In this document: positions 33,374-42,702 of the stretch, in pieces | How positions within the stretch are numbered: the stretch's first letter is position 1 | How the letters are laid out: the number at the start of each line of letters is the position of its first letter | Origin: Pedobacter sp. KBS0701 | GTDB lineage: Bacteria; Bacteroidota; Bacteroidia; Sphingobacteriales; Sphingobacteriaceae | Assembly: GCF_005938645.2 (NCBI RefSeq) | Contig: NZ_CP042171.1 | Coordinates: forward strand, 5,270,001 to 5,334,000 | DNA length: 64,000 nucleotides | Direction of reading: 5' to 3' | Translations under genes and position numbers: made by a program | Notes under the pieces: model-generated | The model's input: the letters and a program-made list of their open reading frames with translations, nothing else | Told to the model about the DNA's origin: nothing | The model's database searches: none

Positions 33374-34431
33374 CTGTCTTTTTTAGTAAGTGACCTGATC
33401 AGCTCCACCTCTCCCGGATCGTAGGGCGTCCCGTCTTTTCTGAATATATCATGGAACCAAAGGGGAGGCTCTTTCCCGCCCCATTCTTTTTCGTCCCAGG
33501 CGTATTTGGTCTGGGTCTTTCCATCGACCAATCCCCAGTTGATGGCGATCACCTTCTGCTCTTTAAGCATCGGCAGTATGGTAGCAAATGTGCTTCCGCG
33601 TTTTCTTGCCATGTATTCTGTGCAGACCAGTGGCCTGCCCGCTTTCTTAAGTTCCATGATCTGTTTAAAGTGGACGTCGGGTTTCTCGTAATTATGGTAA
33701 CTGATCACATCTGATCTGGAAAGTGCCAATTGATTGAGCTTTTCGAAAGGCTTTTCATCGTTCCAGACGCAGATGGTGAGCGGCTGGGATGGACGTACCT
33801 GCCATGCCCAGCCAAATACCTTATCCGCCAGTTCATACGCCTTTTCCATTTTTCCGCTCCATCCAGGCTCATTGTACAGATCCCACATCAGAATGCGCTT
33901 ATCATTTTTAAACGTGGTAAGGATATCAAGCGTGTATTCTTTAAGCAGCTGCTCGATACCGGGAACCCCGTCGTACCAACGCTGTCCCGGATCCTTAACC
34001 CAGCCGCTGTTGTGTATGCCGGGTTTCGGCTCTGGTTGTTTGCCGGAATTGTAGATTGGATCCCAGCAATCATCGAACAATACGATGACTGTTTTTATAC
34101 TGTGCTTCGCGGCGATGTCCAGGTATTTCTTAACTCTGCCTTTGAAACCCTCCTTATCCTGTTGCCAGGCCACATGGTGAAGGTAGACCCTCATGCAATT
34201 CATGCCGATGTTCTCTGCCCATCCTAATTCTTTATCGATCTGCTTTGGATCAAAGGTCCCGGCCTGCCAAAATTCCAATTGGTTGATGGCATAAGCAGGG
34301 GTGAAGTTCGCACCAACTGACCACCCCTGTTGGCTATACCATTTTTTTGCCTTTCCTATAGGCCATGTCTGGGCCCATAGCGACTGGGCCAGCAGCATTA
34401 TTCCAAGTAGTGTTGTTACATTTTTTCTCAT
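33370..34431 (-). CDS. Exported GH5-like glycoside hydrolase
   Basis: 353 residues with a signal peptide ending in LWAQ. It is a TIM-barrel clan GH-A fold: MNCMRVYLHHVAW, then LMWDLYNEPGW with the acid/base E188, and a nucleophile strand RPLVCTEYMAR with E272. These two Glu residues and the NEP motif fit the cellulase/1,4-beta-xylanase-like families. The exact GH family is uncertain (GH5-like from memory). It is the fourth gene of the operon, overlapping the GH78 gene by 4 bases, and probably works on an oligosaccharide released by its neighbours. Extracellular or periplasmic. Confidence 0.85.
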   Translation of the reverse strand: MRKNVTTLLGIMLLAQSLWAQTWPIGKAKKWYSQQGWSVGANFTPAYAINQLEFWQAGTFDPKQIDKELGWAENIGMNCMRVYLHHVAWQQDKEGFKGRVKKYLDIAAKHSIKTVIVLFDDCWDPIYNSGKQPEPKPGIHNSGWVKDPGQRWYDGVPGIEQLLKEYTLDILTTFKNDKRILMWDLYNEPGWSGKMEKAYELADKVFGWAWQVRPSQPLTICVWNDEKPFEKLNQLALSRSDVISYHNYEKPDVHFKQIMELKKAGRPLVCTEYMARKRGSTFATILPMLKEQKVIAINWGLVDGKTQTKYAWDEKEWGGKEPPLWFHDIFRKDGTPYDPGEVELIRSLTKKDR

Positions 34432-36728
34432 TTGATTAATATTTTATGTCTCCCGGGAGCTAGTTGTCTTTCGTATCCCGCAAGTCCCAGCTCAGCCTTT
34501 ACAGCAGCTGGTATGGTCACATACAATTCTATTCCCTTTTTGACCCTTTTCCATTTTACTCCGATTTCGCCATAAGGGCTTTCATGGAACGCGCTGGCCC
34601 AAACTAGCGCGTTTGGAAAAACCGGAACGATCTTAAAGCTTTCAAATCCGGGATAGTCTTCGTTAATTTTAATGCCCGCCAAACTGCGGTAGCACCATGC
34701 GCCAAAGTCGCCGAAGAACACGTGGTTTAGCGATTCATCTTTTGGCTCCCAGCCTTCGTACAAAGTAGTTGCCCCTTCGCTGATCCATTTGCCCCAACCG
34801 GCTTTTGGGTTGGTAAGCAGCGCAAACGCCTCGTCCGCATAGCCATTGTCACTGAGCGCGGACAATACCCATTTTGTACCCAGCACCCCGAAATCGGGAA
34901 CATAATTTCTGAAGCGAACACCTTCTGCAAGATCACTTGCAACCCTGGCTTTTGCACTTTCAGGACAAAGGTTATTGACCAAAGTGCCACCGAGGGCGGT
35001 CAAGGTCTTTATTTTGTAGCTGCCTGTTGAAAGGTCGAAAAACTCCTTATTGAATGCCTCTTTTACTTTTATCGATAGGTCTCTGTAATTGTTCCCATCC
35101 TCGGCTTTGCCAAGGGCGATTGACATCCTGGACAGCACCTGCAGATTTCTAAAGAGAAATATGGTAGAGGTCAGGGCCTTTGGTGTTTTTTCTATGGAAA
35201 GAAAATCGTCTAGCCCCGTTGTATAAAGATACCCAGTACGCTTTGCCCGCTCCACCAGAAAATCTACGTACCGTTTTACCGCAACGTAATTTTCACTCAG
35301 GATCACCTTATCCGCTGTAGATAGGTAGACCTGCCAGGTGATCAGCGGGAGGGCCGATCCCCAGGCTGGCCCGAAGTCGTGGTCTTTGGGATCGATCCAA
35401 GAATAGCCGATTCCCTTAGTAGGCGCCACTCCGGGGAGATTCCCATCTGCCAATTGAACGTCACGGATATCGCAAAGAAATTTTCTATAGCTAGAAGCCG
35501 CATCATAGGTCCATAGCCCCAGCTCGCAGAGCAGATGGGCATCGGCCAGCCATCCCATTTTTTCCCTTTGTGGGCAGTCTGTAGGAATTCCAATATAATT
35601 TGAACGGTAGCTTTGCAGCGCTGCAGTATTGAGCATGTTCAGCATTCTGGAAGAACTCTTAAAACTGCCCACAGGAGTAAAGTCTGTACTATAGAACTGT
35701 CCGAGTAGCGATGATTTTGAAAGCTCAATGGCTCCTGACACCTTTACCTGGACATACCGAAAACCATGGTAGGTAAACCGGGGCGTATATGTTTCACTTC
35801 CCTTTCCACTTAGGATATAAACATCCGTAGCGAATTTGGGATCCGTCTCGGGGCCGATCATGTGCCCGGCATTATGCTTTTCGTCCAGGTTTCCATCGCC
35901 ATTAAGCCTTTCGCCATATTTGAGCACTACCGTATCGCCAACCTTGCCCTTGATCTTTAGCCTTACAACCCCCGCAAAATTCTGCCCCATGTCATATAGA
36001 TAATACTGGTCTTTTAACCTGGTAAATGTTGCGGGCCTCATGTACCGGATCGCCTTAACTGGAGGCATCCGCTGTTCCTCGAGTATGCCACCAGGAGAAA
36101 CTGTAGTCAGCGCGTGTTTCCATTCGCTATCGGAAAAACCAGGTCTATTCCAACCCGGCTGTTCTTTTCTTGCATCATAGATTTCTCCTGAAGCAAGGCT
36201 ATTGGACTGTCCGCCACCACTCGCCCATTTCCACTGGGCATCCGATGAGATAACTTCTTTTTTGCCGTCGGCGTATTCCAATTCCAGATCCAGGAGCAGC
36301 CTTGGCGATCTACGCCAGCCGATCTTATCAAAATTCCAAATCGTTCTGCTCTGTACATTAAACCATCCATTGCCGAGCTCTATGCCAAGGCAATTAGTAC
36401 CCGCCTTTAAAAAGGCGGTCACGTCATACTTGTTGAAAGCCAGGCGCGAATCGTATTTGGTGAAACTTTGTTCCAGCTTATTATTGTTTATGCCCCGGCC
36501 GTTTAGATGAGTAATCTGGTAGCCTAGGCCGATTACATAGAGGCTAGCGCTTTTAAGTTTTGCGCCAACTTCAAATTCTCTTCTAAGCAGGGGAGAAGGG
36601 GCATAGCCGACATCCTCGGTTGCGCATATCCATTTGCCAGCAAATTCATGCGCAGGCTGTGCGATTGTATTTTTAGCATTTATAACCAAAGCCATGCAGA
36701 TTATGACCAAAAAGAAATAACGTCCCAT
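34428..36728 (-). CDS. GH78 alpha-L-rhamnosidase
   Basis: 766 residues with a signal peptide (LVIICMALVINAKNTIAQ). N-terminal beta-sandwich domains (residues 25 to about 350, with LRREFEVGAKLKSASLYV and YVLGLGYQITHLNGRGIN-like strands) precede an (alpha/alpha)6 barrel carrying the GH78 signature IPTDCPQREKMGWLADAHL, and a C-terminal beta domain. It removes alpha-L-rhamnose from pectic rhamnogalacturonan or glycosides. Coupled to the GH51 gene (1-base gap) and to the GH5-like gene (4-base overlap). With the arabinofuranosidase this points to rhamnogalacturonan I or arabinan side chains as substrate. Confidence 0.93.
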   Translation of the reverse strand: MGRYFFLVIICMALVINAKNTIAQPAHEFAGKWICATEDVGYAPSPLLRREFEVGAKLKSASLYVIGLGYQITHLNGRGINNNKLEQSFTKYDSRLAFNKYDVTAFLKAGTNCLGIELGNGWFNVQSRTIWNFDKIGWRRSPRLLLDLELEYADGKKEVISSDAQWKWASGGGQSNSLASGEIYDARKEQPGWNRPGFSDSEWKHALTTVSPGGILEEQRMPPVKAIRYMRPATFTRLKDQYYLYDMGQNFAGVVRLKIKGKVGDTVVLKYGERLNGDGNLDEKHNAGHMIGPETDPKFATDVYILSGKGSETYTPRFTYHGFRYVQVKVSGAIELSKSSLLGQFYSTDFTPVGSFKSSSRMLNMLNTAALQSYRSNYIGIPTDCPQREKMGWLADAHLLCELGLWTYDAASSYRKFLCDIRDVQLADGNLPGVAPTKGIGYSWIDPKDHDFGPAWGSALPLITWQVYLSTADKVILSENYVAVKRYVDFLVERAKRTGYLYTTGLDDFLSIEKTPKALTSTIFLFRNLQVLSRMSIALGKAEDGNNYRDLSIKVKEAFNKEFFDLSTGSYKIKTLTALGGTLVNNLCPESAKARVASDLAEGVRFRNYVPDFGVLGTKWVLSALSDNGYADEAFALLTNPKAGWGKWISEGATTLYEGWEPKDESLNHVFFGDFGAWCYRSLAGIKINEDYPGFESFKIVPVFPNALVWASAFHESPYGEIGVKWKRVKKGIELYVTIPAAVKAELGLAGYERQLAPGRHKILIK

Positions 36729-36729
36729 A

Positions 36730-38235
36730 TCACTTCACTGCTAGTTGAACAACACTTTTAGGCGGAAGAACCGCTTTCAGCTTTCCGTTTTCAAACTTCG
36801 CCGCGTTAAATGCGGCCAGCTTGACCTCGGGCATCTTTCCAAAATCATTGAACGAATTGATCTTTGGTGCGGTCAGGAGCTGACCGGAAATACTTGAGCC
36901 ATTCAAATCAATATAGATGGTAATTTCCTTTACCGGATCCAGGTTGACCAGTGTGATATTTGTTGCGCCATCCTTAATGGAGGCCGATGCATTGACCGCT
37001 TTGATGGACTCGCCGTTATAGTAGTAGTCAGGAGCGTTGATCGTTAGCGGAATGAGCTTGGCATCCTGGTGAACTTTCATCAGATCAAATACATAGTAAC
37101 TAGGCGTAAGCTCCATTTGTTCTCCCTTTGTAAGTATCACCGAATGGATGACATTTACCGTTTGGGCTAAATTGGCAACACGAACGCGATCCGCATGATT
37201 ATTAAAAATGTTCAGCGTAGAAGCCGCTATCAGCGCATCCCGCAGTGAATTCTGCTGGAAGAGCCAATCTTTCGGCTGCCCAGGTTCCTGAGCAGTCCAA
37301 ATGCCCCACTCATCGACCAGCAGTGCCACTTTTTTCTGGGGGTCGTATTTATCCATGATAGCGCTATGCTTGCTTACCACTTCCTCCATTTTTAGGGCAT
37401 TTTTTAATCCACTAAAATATTCATCCTCACCGAAACTGGTTGCTGAACCCGAAGGTGGCCAATGGCCTTTGATGAGCGTGTAGTAATGTAAAGAAAGTCC
37501 CCACATCTGGCTCCAATGGATGTTTTTCATGCAGACTTCGGTCCAATTGTAGTCTTCGGAATTTGCTCCAGAAACTATTTTTTTAAGCTTAGGTGACCCA
37601 GGATATGTTTCGCAGAAGCTCGCATATTGTTTGTATAGATCCACATAATGTTCTGGGGTCATGTCACCCCCACAGCCCCAGCTTTCATTGCCCACTCCCC
37701 AGAAGGAAACGCCAAAAGGTTCTGGGTGTCCGTTTTTTCGACGCTCGTTAGCGAGTGTAGATTTTGAATCTGAATTAAGATATTCGATCCAATTTGCCAT
37801 CTCGAGTGGAGTACCTGTACCCACGTTCCCAGCGAAATAAGGTTCACATCCGATCTTCTCGCACAGTTCCAAAAACTCATGGGTTCCAAAGGAGTTGTTC
37901 TCTTCGACCATGCCCCAGGTAGTATTGATCCGAACTGGGCGCTTTGCCTTTGCCCCAATTCCATCTCTCCAATGGTATTCATCGGCGAAACATCCGCCGG
38001 GCCAACGCAGGTTTGGAACCTGTATTTTCTTCAGTGCTAAAACGATATCCTCGCGGATCTTCACATTGCGATAAAATCCATCATAGATACTTCTACCCAG
38101 GTGTTCGGCAAATTGGCCATAAATATGTTTACTGATGGTCGGCGCCTCAGCTTTTGCCTGTAAAGCTACTTCGGCCTCTTGCCCAAAAACCACGACAGAA
38201 ATTAGTGTGAATAACAGTAATAGAGAATGTCTCAT
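36730..38235 (-). CDS. GH51 alpha-L-arabinofuranosidase, exported
   Basis: 501 residues with a signal peptide ending at about residue 19 (FGQ). The family signature is plain: NLRWPGGCFADEYHWRDGIG (75-94), FWGVGNESWGCGG with acid/base E184, and LLVDEWGIW with the nucleophile E309. GH51 enzymes release terminal arabinofuranose from arabinan and arabinoxylan. It is the second gene of the operon; its ATG overlaps the esterase gene by 4 bases. Its size and the C-terminal beta domain are typical of the family. Confidence 0.95.
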   Translation of the reverse strand: MRHSLLLLFTLISVVVFGQEAEVALQAKAEAPTISKHIYGQFAEHLGRSIYDGFYRNVKIREDIVLALKKIQVPNLRWPGGCFADEYHWRDGIGAKAKRPVRINTTWGMVEENNSFGTHEFLELCEKIGCEPYFAGNVGTGTPLEMANWIEYLNSDSKSTLANERRKNGHPEPFGVSFWGVGNESWGCGGDMTPEHYVDLYKQYASFCETYPGSPKLKKIVSGANSEDYNWTEVCMKNIHWSQMWGLSLHYYTLIKGHWPPSGSATSFGEDEYFSGLKNALKMEEVVSKHSAIMDKYDPQKKVALLVDEWGIWTAQEPGQPKDWLFQQNSLRDALIAASTLNIFNNHADRVRVANLAQTVNVIHSVILTKGEQMELTPSYYVFDLMKVHQDAKLIPLTINAPDYYYNGESIKAVNASASIKDGATNITLVNLDPVKEITIYIDLNGSSISGQLLTAPKINSFNDFGKMPEVKLAAFNAAKFENGKLKAVLPPKSVVQLAVK

Positions 38236-39104
38236 TTCTTTGGGTTATATTTTTCTTCAAGGATCCAATTGATACAGTCGTCAATCCACTGCACTTTTGC
38301 CTGACGATTGTGGACACCATATCCATGTGCGCCTTTTTCATAAAGAAATAGCTCAACAGGCACATTGTGCTGTTTCAAAGCGGCTGCGAAATACAGTGTA
38401 TTCTTTACATCAACAACCTTGTCATCTATACCAGACGTTAAGAAAGTTGGCGGCGTCAGCTTTGTAACATGTAATTCATTAGAAAAATAGTTAATCTGTT
38501 CTTTTGTAAATGATGGCCCGAGCAGGTTCATCCTAGAGCCTTGATGTGTAAGCGAATCTGCAAAACTGATCACCGGATATATGAGTACCATGAAATTGGG
38601 CCTGAGCGATGTGTTCTTTGAGTTATCCAATGTCGTCGTTGCAAAACGGGTGCCGACCGTTGACACCAAATGACCACCTGCTGAAAATCCCATAATTCCG
38701 ATTTTATTAGGATCGATCTTAAAGTTCTTAGCATTTTCTCTAACACATTGGATGGCACGCTGCGCATCAGTCAGAGGAACAATTTCCTTCCTATCCATAA
38801 GCGTTGAAGATGGGACACGGTAGTCTAACAAAAATGCTGTTATTCCTGCTTCATTTATTTTAATGCAAGCTGGAATCCCCTCTACACTATTTGCCCTGCC
38901 GCCGTATGATCCACCGGAACATACTATTATCGCTGCTCCTTTGGCCCTGTCTTTCGAAGGTTTAAATATGGTTAATTTCGGAATTTCTGTTTTTTCAAAG
39001 GCAAAAGGGATTTTCCCCTCGGGGTAAAGAGGAATGATTTGTCGCGCTCCAGCACTCAGGTGAAACAGACAATAGGAGACAAATATTATGTATGCAGTTT
39101 TCAT
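38232..39104 (-). CDS. Exported alpha/beta hydrolase, carbohydrate esterase-like
   Basis: 290 residues with a short signal peptide (IIFVSYCLFHLSAGA). CSGGSYGGRANSVEG is an oxyanion-hole HGGG-like motif, GIMGFSAGGHLVSTVG is the nucleophile elbow (serine near residue 144), GIDDKVVDVKNT carries the acid and EKGAHGYGVHN the His. It matches BD-FAE or acetylxylan-esterase-like proteins of polysaccharide loci. It is the first gene of the six-gene operon that runs to 32067 and should lie nearest to the promoter. The substrate is probably acetyl or feruloyl decorations of pectin or xylan; this is inferred from the neighbours. Confidence 0.87.
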   Translation of the reverse strand: MKTAYIIFVSYCLFHLSAGARQIIPLYPEGKIPFAFEKTEIPKLTIFKPSKDRAKGAAIIVCSGGSYGGRANSVEGIPACIKINEAGITAFLLDYRVPSSTLMDRKEIVPLTDAQRAIQCVRENAKNFKIDPNKIGIMGFSAGGHLVSTVGTRFATTTLDNSKNTSLRPNFMVLIYPVISFADSLTHQGSRMNLLGPSFTKEQINYFSNELHVTKLTPPTFLTSGIDDKVVDVKNTLYFAAALKQHNVPVELFLYEKGAHGYGVHNRQAKVQWIDDCINWILEEKYNPKK

Positions 39105-39653
39105 TTATATCATTTTTGTGGTACCCAAAAGCTTTCTGGTTTGATAAGATTGTGCTTTGTAGAGCACTTCAAATTTTTTGTGTGAAATAGTACTAGAAAT
39201 CCACGTGAAGATGAAGTTCATTGATATGAAATGTGGTATCTGGAAGCCTCTAAATGGCCGAGGAACGCATTTATTTCTCTCGAACTGAAGCAATTTTTAT
39301 CTCAATTATCTGCTATTCCAAACCATCGTTAATTCGACCAAATTTAGCACCGCAAAACATTTTCAAGTTAAATCAACCTCCCAAAATCAGTATTACGATC
39401 TAAAACAGGAATCTGAAAATCAAGCTAACAACTACAGAAATTTAATGCTAAGTCATCCTGGACTCCTTTTAGGAACAGTTTATAACGCAAACACTAATTT
39501 GGGTTAGCGGCCACTCTGAAAGGCTTTAGACTATTAGATTCAATCGTTGTTAAACAGAAAAGCAATCAGTATAGGACAAAAAGCGCATACTTTTCCAAAA
39601 AAACCGCCTTCCTTATTGATCTCTTCAAGTTTTTTTTTCATTTAACTGTTGTA
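39105..39653. other. Gene-free region upstream of the glycosidase operon
   Basis: About 550 bases between two minus-strand genes. It should hold the operon promoter in its left part and the trailer of the 39654 gene in its right part. I see no coding frame, no strong inverted repeat and no promoter match that I would defend. Confidence 0.5.
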
Positions 39654-40694
39654 TCAGATGTGATTAGAAAACCTATATAGTACAATTCCCTGCTTGTATG
39701 TTGCCAACAATTTTCCTTTGGAAATAGTGAAATTAGTCACCCAATCACCTTTGTACTTAGGCAAATAAAAGCTAAAGAGGTATTTACCATTTTTTACGTT
39801 ATAAACATCAATAGGTGAGTTTAGTTCAAAATCGTTCACAGATTCATTGTCCGCACGCAAACCAGAATTGACATATAACCAATCCCCTTCTAAACAAGAC
39901 TTTCTATTTACAATGGCCATAGGCGATGCCATGCCCAACTCTCCCTTGTCCAATTGTCCAAGCTTATATTTGATTTTGGTAACAGTGTCAATTGTATGTT
40001 CTTTGGCAAGCAATTTCAGGCTGTCATTCATCACCAAAAACTGGTTGAAATAATGAAATAAATAAACCAGCCTTTTGTTATTCTGATCATACAAGAACAT
40101 ACCGTCCCTACTGAATACCCCATCACCTTGGATACCATCAAACGCAGGAGATTTGGCAAACGCTGTTTGACCCGGGTACCAATGCCCCAAGTTCAACAAA
40201 CCCCGATCTACGATTCTGGCCAATACCTTCGTCGATTTGGTCATATAGACTTTATTGGCTTTTGATGGATATGTAATTAAACCTTTAACTTGCCAGTCTG
40301 AGATAGTTCCATAAAAGATGTGATTGGTTTTCAGATTGGTAACGTAAAAATAAGGCGGTGCGATTTGTATGTCTGTTCTCCCAAATCCATTTTTGGACGT
40401 ATCTGGAAAAGCAATTACTCTGGTTTGCGTATCTAATTTATGTATGTTAAAAGTTAAAATCCTCCCAATTTCCAGCCTGTCCCAAAGATAAAAACCAGTA
40501 TAATCGGCCCCCGCAATACCCAGTTTTCCAGCATTGATAACAATTTCCTTTTCCTGAGTTAAAAGCCCAATCTTAATTGATCTGACAAAGCCATTATTTT
40601 GATTGCTTATACTTCTTGATCGTAAGTATAACGCAAGTACAAGTCCAACAGATAAAACCGTAATTAACCCTAAGATTTGAATTTTTGTTTTCAT
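39654..40694 (-). CDS. Membrane-anchored hypothetical beta-propeller-like protein
   Basis: 346 residues with a single N-terminal hydrophobic segment (LGLITVLSVGLVLALYLRS), probably a signal anchor. The rest contains repeated beta segments (KVYMTKSTKVLARIV, GVFSRDGMFLYDQNNKRLVY, SPIDVYNVKNGKYLFSF), like the six-bladed propeller-type lipoproteins of Bacteroidota, but I cannot place it in a family. It follows the DUF6520-like gene by 45 bases and is on the same strand as the AraC, MauE-like and DUF6520-like genes, so these four may be one transcription unit. Confidence 0.75.
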   Translation of the reverse strand: MKTKIQILGLITVLSVGLVLALYLRSRSISNQNNGFVRSIKIGLLTQEKEIVINAGKLGIAGADYTGFYLWDRLEIGRILTFNIHKLDTQTRVIAFPDTSKNGFGRTDIQIAPPYFYVTNLKTNHIFYGTISDWQVKGLITYPSKANKVYMTKSTKVLARIVDRGLLNLGHWYPGQTAFAKSPAFDGIQGDGVFSRDGMFLYDQNNKRLVYLFHYFNQFLVMNDSLKLLAKEHTIDTVTKIKYKLGQLDKGELGMASPMAIVNRKSCLEGDWLYVNSGLRADNESVNDFELNSPIDVYNVKNGKYLFSFYLPKYKGDWVTNFTISKGKLLATYKQGIVLYRFSNHI

Positions 40695-40739
40695 TCTTCA
40701 AAAGCTAAGAAGGGCCTAAATAACCCTTCCTATTTTGTT

Positions 40740-41012
40740 TTAGTACTCCTGATAAAGTAGATCGGTCTGAATGCTAAAATTACAGCCATATTGAGAGGCA
40801 TAAACCAAAGATCCAGATGAATAAACTCTGCAAAGCGGTCCGTAGTTCTCCTTGGCACAAGGTGTTGTCCCTTCGATGATGCCTAAAGAACAGATGCTGT
40901 CAGATGGCCATGCCCTGTGCCACCCGGTTTGATAAAACCTGGTACTGCTTGCAACTGCAGATCCTGAAGCGAGGACAATTGCAAATAAGACAAACATTTT
41001 CATTTTTTTCAT
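40740..41012 (-). CDS. DUF6520-like secreted Cys-containing small protein
   Basis: 90 residues. The signal peptide MKMFVLFAIVLASGSAVAS is followed by a mature part of about 68 residues with four Cys (CSLGIIEGTTPC, LCRVYSSG, YGCNF), two of which can pair, and a C-terminal aromatic tail. It resembles the short DUF6520 family proteins often found next to MauE-like membrane proteins in Bacteroidota (recalled, not searched). The pairing with a membrane protein carrying a CxC motif suggests disulfide or redox handling of this peptide. Function unknown. Confidence 0.7.
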   Translation of the reverse strand: MKKMKMFVLFAIVLASGSAVASSTRFYQTGWHRAWPSDSICSLGIIEGTTPCAKENYGPLCRVYSSGSLVYASQYGCNFSIQTDLLYQEY

Positions 41013-41083
41013 AATTTTAAATTAGGGTGATGCCTACTCTTTTCCAGATTTTCGGCTGCCTCTGATTTTGGCTCTATTGAGTT

Positions 41084-41515
41084 TTAAGCTTTTGGGCGGT
41101 CAAGGAATATCGCAATCATGATGATGATTACAAAACATAGATTAAATTTGAGATGCAACTCCCAACTTATTTTATCTAATATCCCACCGCATGAACAAGG
41201 TATATTTTCCGTAAAACGAGTAATGCAAAAAATGTAAGCCGAAAAGATTACCATCAATCCCCAGGAAAGGTAAAGCGCCAGTAAGCGTCTCTCTTCAGAA
41301 AAGAATAGAAATACAATACCTAACTCTATCAATGGAACTACCCATACTATAAAGCCTTTAAAATCAGTAAGTAATGGAGACTGCCCTATTTGTGTCCTGA
41401 ATTTATCATGTTCAATTAACTTATTCATTGCTGCATACATCAATAGGAAAACGGTCAAAATACTTACTATATTGATAAAAAAAACTCGCACTGAAAATGT
41501 AAATTGCCTACGCAT
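41084..41515 (-). CDS. MauE/DoxX-like redox membrane protein
   Basis: 143 residues with four transmembrane segments (VFFINIVSILTVFLLMYAAM, IVWVVPLIELGIVFLFF, LLALYLSWGLMVIFSAYIFC, LKFNLCFVIIIMIAIFL). Between segments 3 and 4 lies NIPCSCGGILDK, a CxC pair typical of MauE-like proteins of this clade. MauE-like proteins are linked to disulfide formation or electron transfer at the membrane. The gene is 71 bases upstream of the DUF6520-like gene and downstream of the AraC-type regulator on the same strand. Confidence 0.85.
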   Translation of the reverse strand: MRRQFTFSVRVFFINIVSILTVFLLMYAAMNKLIEHDKFRTQIGQSPLLTDFKGFIVWVVPLIELGIVFLFFSEERRLLALYLSWGLMVIFSAYIFCITRFTENIPCSCGGILDKISWELHLKFNLCFVIIIMIAIFLDRPKA

Positions 41516-41590
41516 AATTTTTGTTTTTTTTTCCTAGCCAAAAATATTTTTAATATTACTTTCTTAATAGCAGATACGAGCCAAAAGATG

Positions 41591-41971
41591 TCAAAGTAAT
41601 GCTTTTGCTTTGACAGCTTTTCGAAAATCTTGCGGTGTTAGTCCAGTAATTTCTCTGAAGCATTTGCAAAAAAAGGAAGCAGTACAAATTCCTAATTCAC
41701 AGCTGATTTGTTGTACAGTCATATTTGTGTAAATCAGCAGTTTTTCTGCTTCCTGGTGTATTCTCGCTTGTATCATCTCATACACGGTTTTCTCATAGTA
41801 GGTTCGCAAAAGAATGTTTAACCTTTTCAAAGACATGTTCATTCTCTCTGCATAAAACTCAGACTGATGTTCTTCCGTAAAATGCTTTTCGAGCAAGTCA
41901 AAAAATTCAAGAGCTAGAATCATCTCGCTTGGAATGCGATTTTTAGAAAAATGTTCAATACCCTTTATCAT
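41591..41971 (-). CDS. Short AraC-family regulator
   Basis: 126 residues, essentially only the AraC DNA-binding domain: LKRLNILLRTYYEKTVYEMIQARIHQEA is the first helix-turn-helix and VQQISCELGICTASFFCKCFREITGLTPQDFRK the second. The N-terminal sensor domain is absent, as is common for the AraC-type gene beside MauE/DUF6520 clusters. It probably controls the MauE-like gene 75 bases downstream. Whether it is a complete gene or a truncated remnant cannot be told from length alone, but the start and stop look regular. Confidence 0.85.
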   Translation of the reverse strand: MIKGIEHFSKNRIPSEMILALEFFDLLEKHFTEEHQSEFYAERMNMSLKRLNILLRTYYEKTVYEMIQARIHQEAEKLLIYTNMTVQQISCELGICTASFFCKCFREITGLTPQDFRKAVKAKALL

Positions 41972-42702
41972 ATGTTTATTTTTTTAAATATTTTCCTCAC
42001 GGCCCTAAGTAGTTAATCGGACCCTTGAGCGCTGTAGCGAAAAGCAAAGTGTTTCCCATCACAAACTCTCCATCCAGCACAGAAGCGGGATAAATTAATG
42101 GGGTTTGCTCATCGACATTTAACTCACTTTAGGAGTCTTTAATCTCCTGAGTTACCTCTGGGCAAATTATTAAGACTGAAGGCCGGTAAATCAGCGCCAT
42201 GAAATCCGGACGTGTAGCAGACCATTACCGGTGTGATTTTGTTAAAATGTGCGCGGATTGCAAAACCAAATGTCCTGCGGTAGAAAGGCTCAAAGTCCCC
42301 AGCTCACCTAATCGACAACATGTCCAGTCTCAATTGTCCGCGTCTATTGAATTGCTAACTAAATATCAGAAATGGTACAATTTGCCTTTGCTTTTTTCAG
42401 CGGTCAATAGGCAAACGGTATTCCAACAGCAATTCAGTTCATGTCAACGACCAGTTTCTTTCCGACAGGCTCCCCATTTACTCAGTGGCAGGCCGACATC
42501 CCCACCCTTGAAACATATGATCACGGCGGGGGCAATTAGCCTGGTTTTTTCGGGTAGTACTTAGGCGGCTTTAGAACCTTGTTCCAGTCCATGCAAAGGA
42601 ATGCTTCTGGATAAATGAAATAATTTCCAAGACGATGCAACAGAATCCAACAAACAGCTTAATATAATGAATACAAAGAAGTCATTCTTCAATTGTCAGC
42701 AA
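41972..42702. other. Gene-free region, possibly gene debris
   Basis: About 730 bases. An open frame of 121 codons at 42199-42564 on the plus strand lacks family features, and I do not call it. A minus-strand stretch ending near 42005 reads as a 40-residue fragment (VDEQTPLIYPASVLDGEF) after a stop, which suggests degraded coding sequence. No hairpin of note. Confidence 0.45.

Noticed and set aside
42199..42564. Open frame of 121 codons on the plus strand
   Set aside because: Composition is unlike a real protein, there is no family feature, and the surrounding sequence looks degraded.
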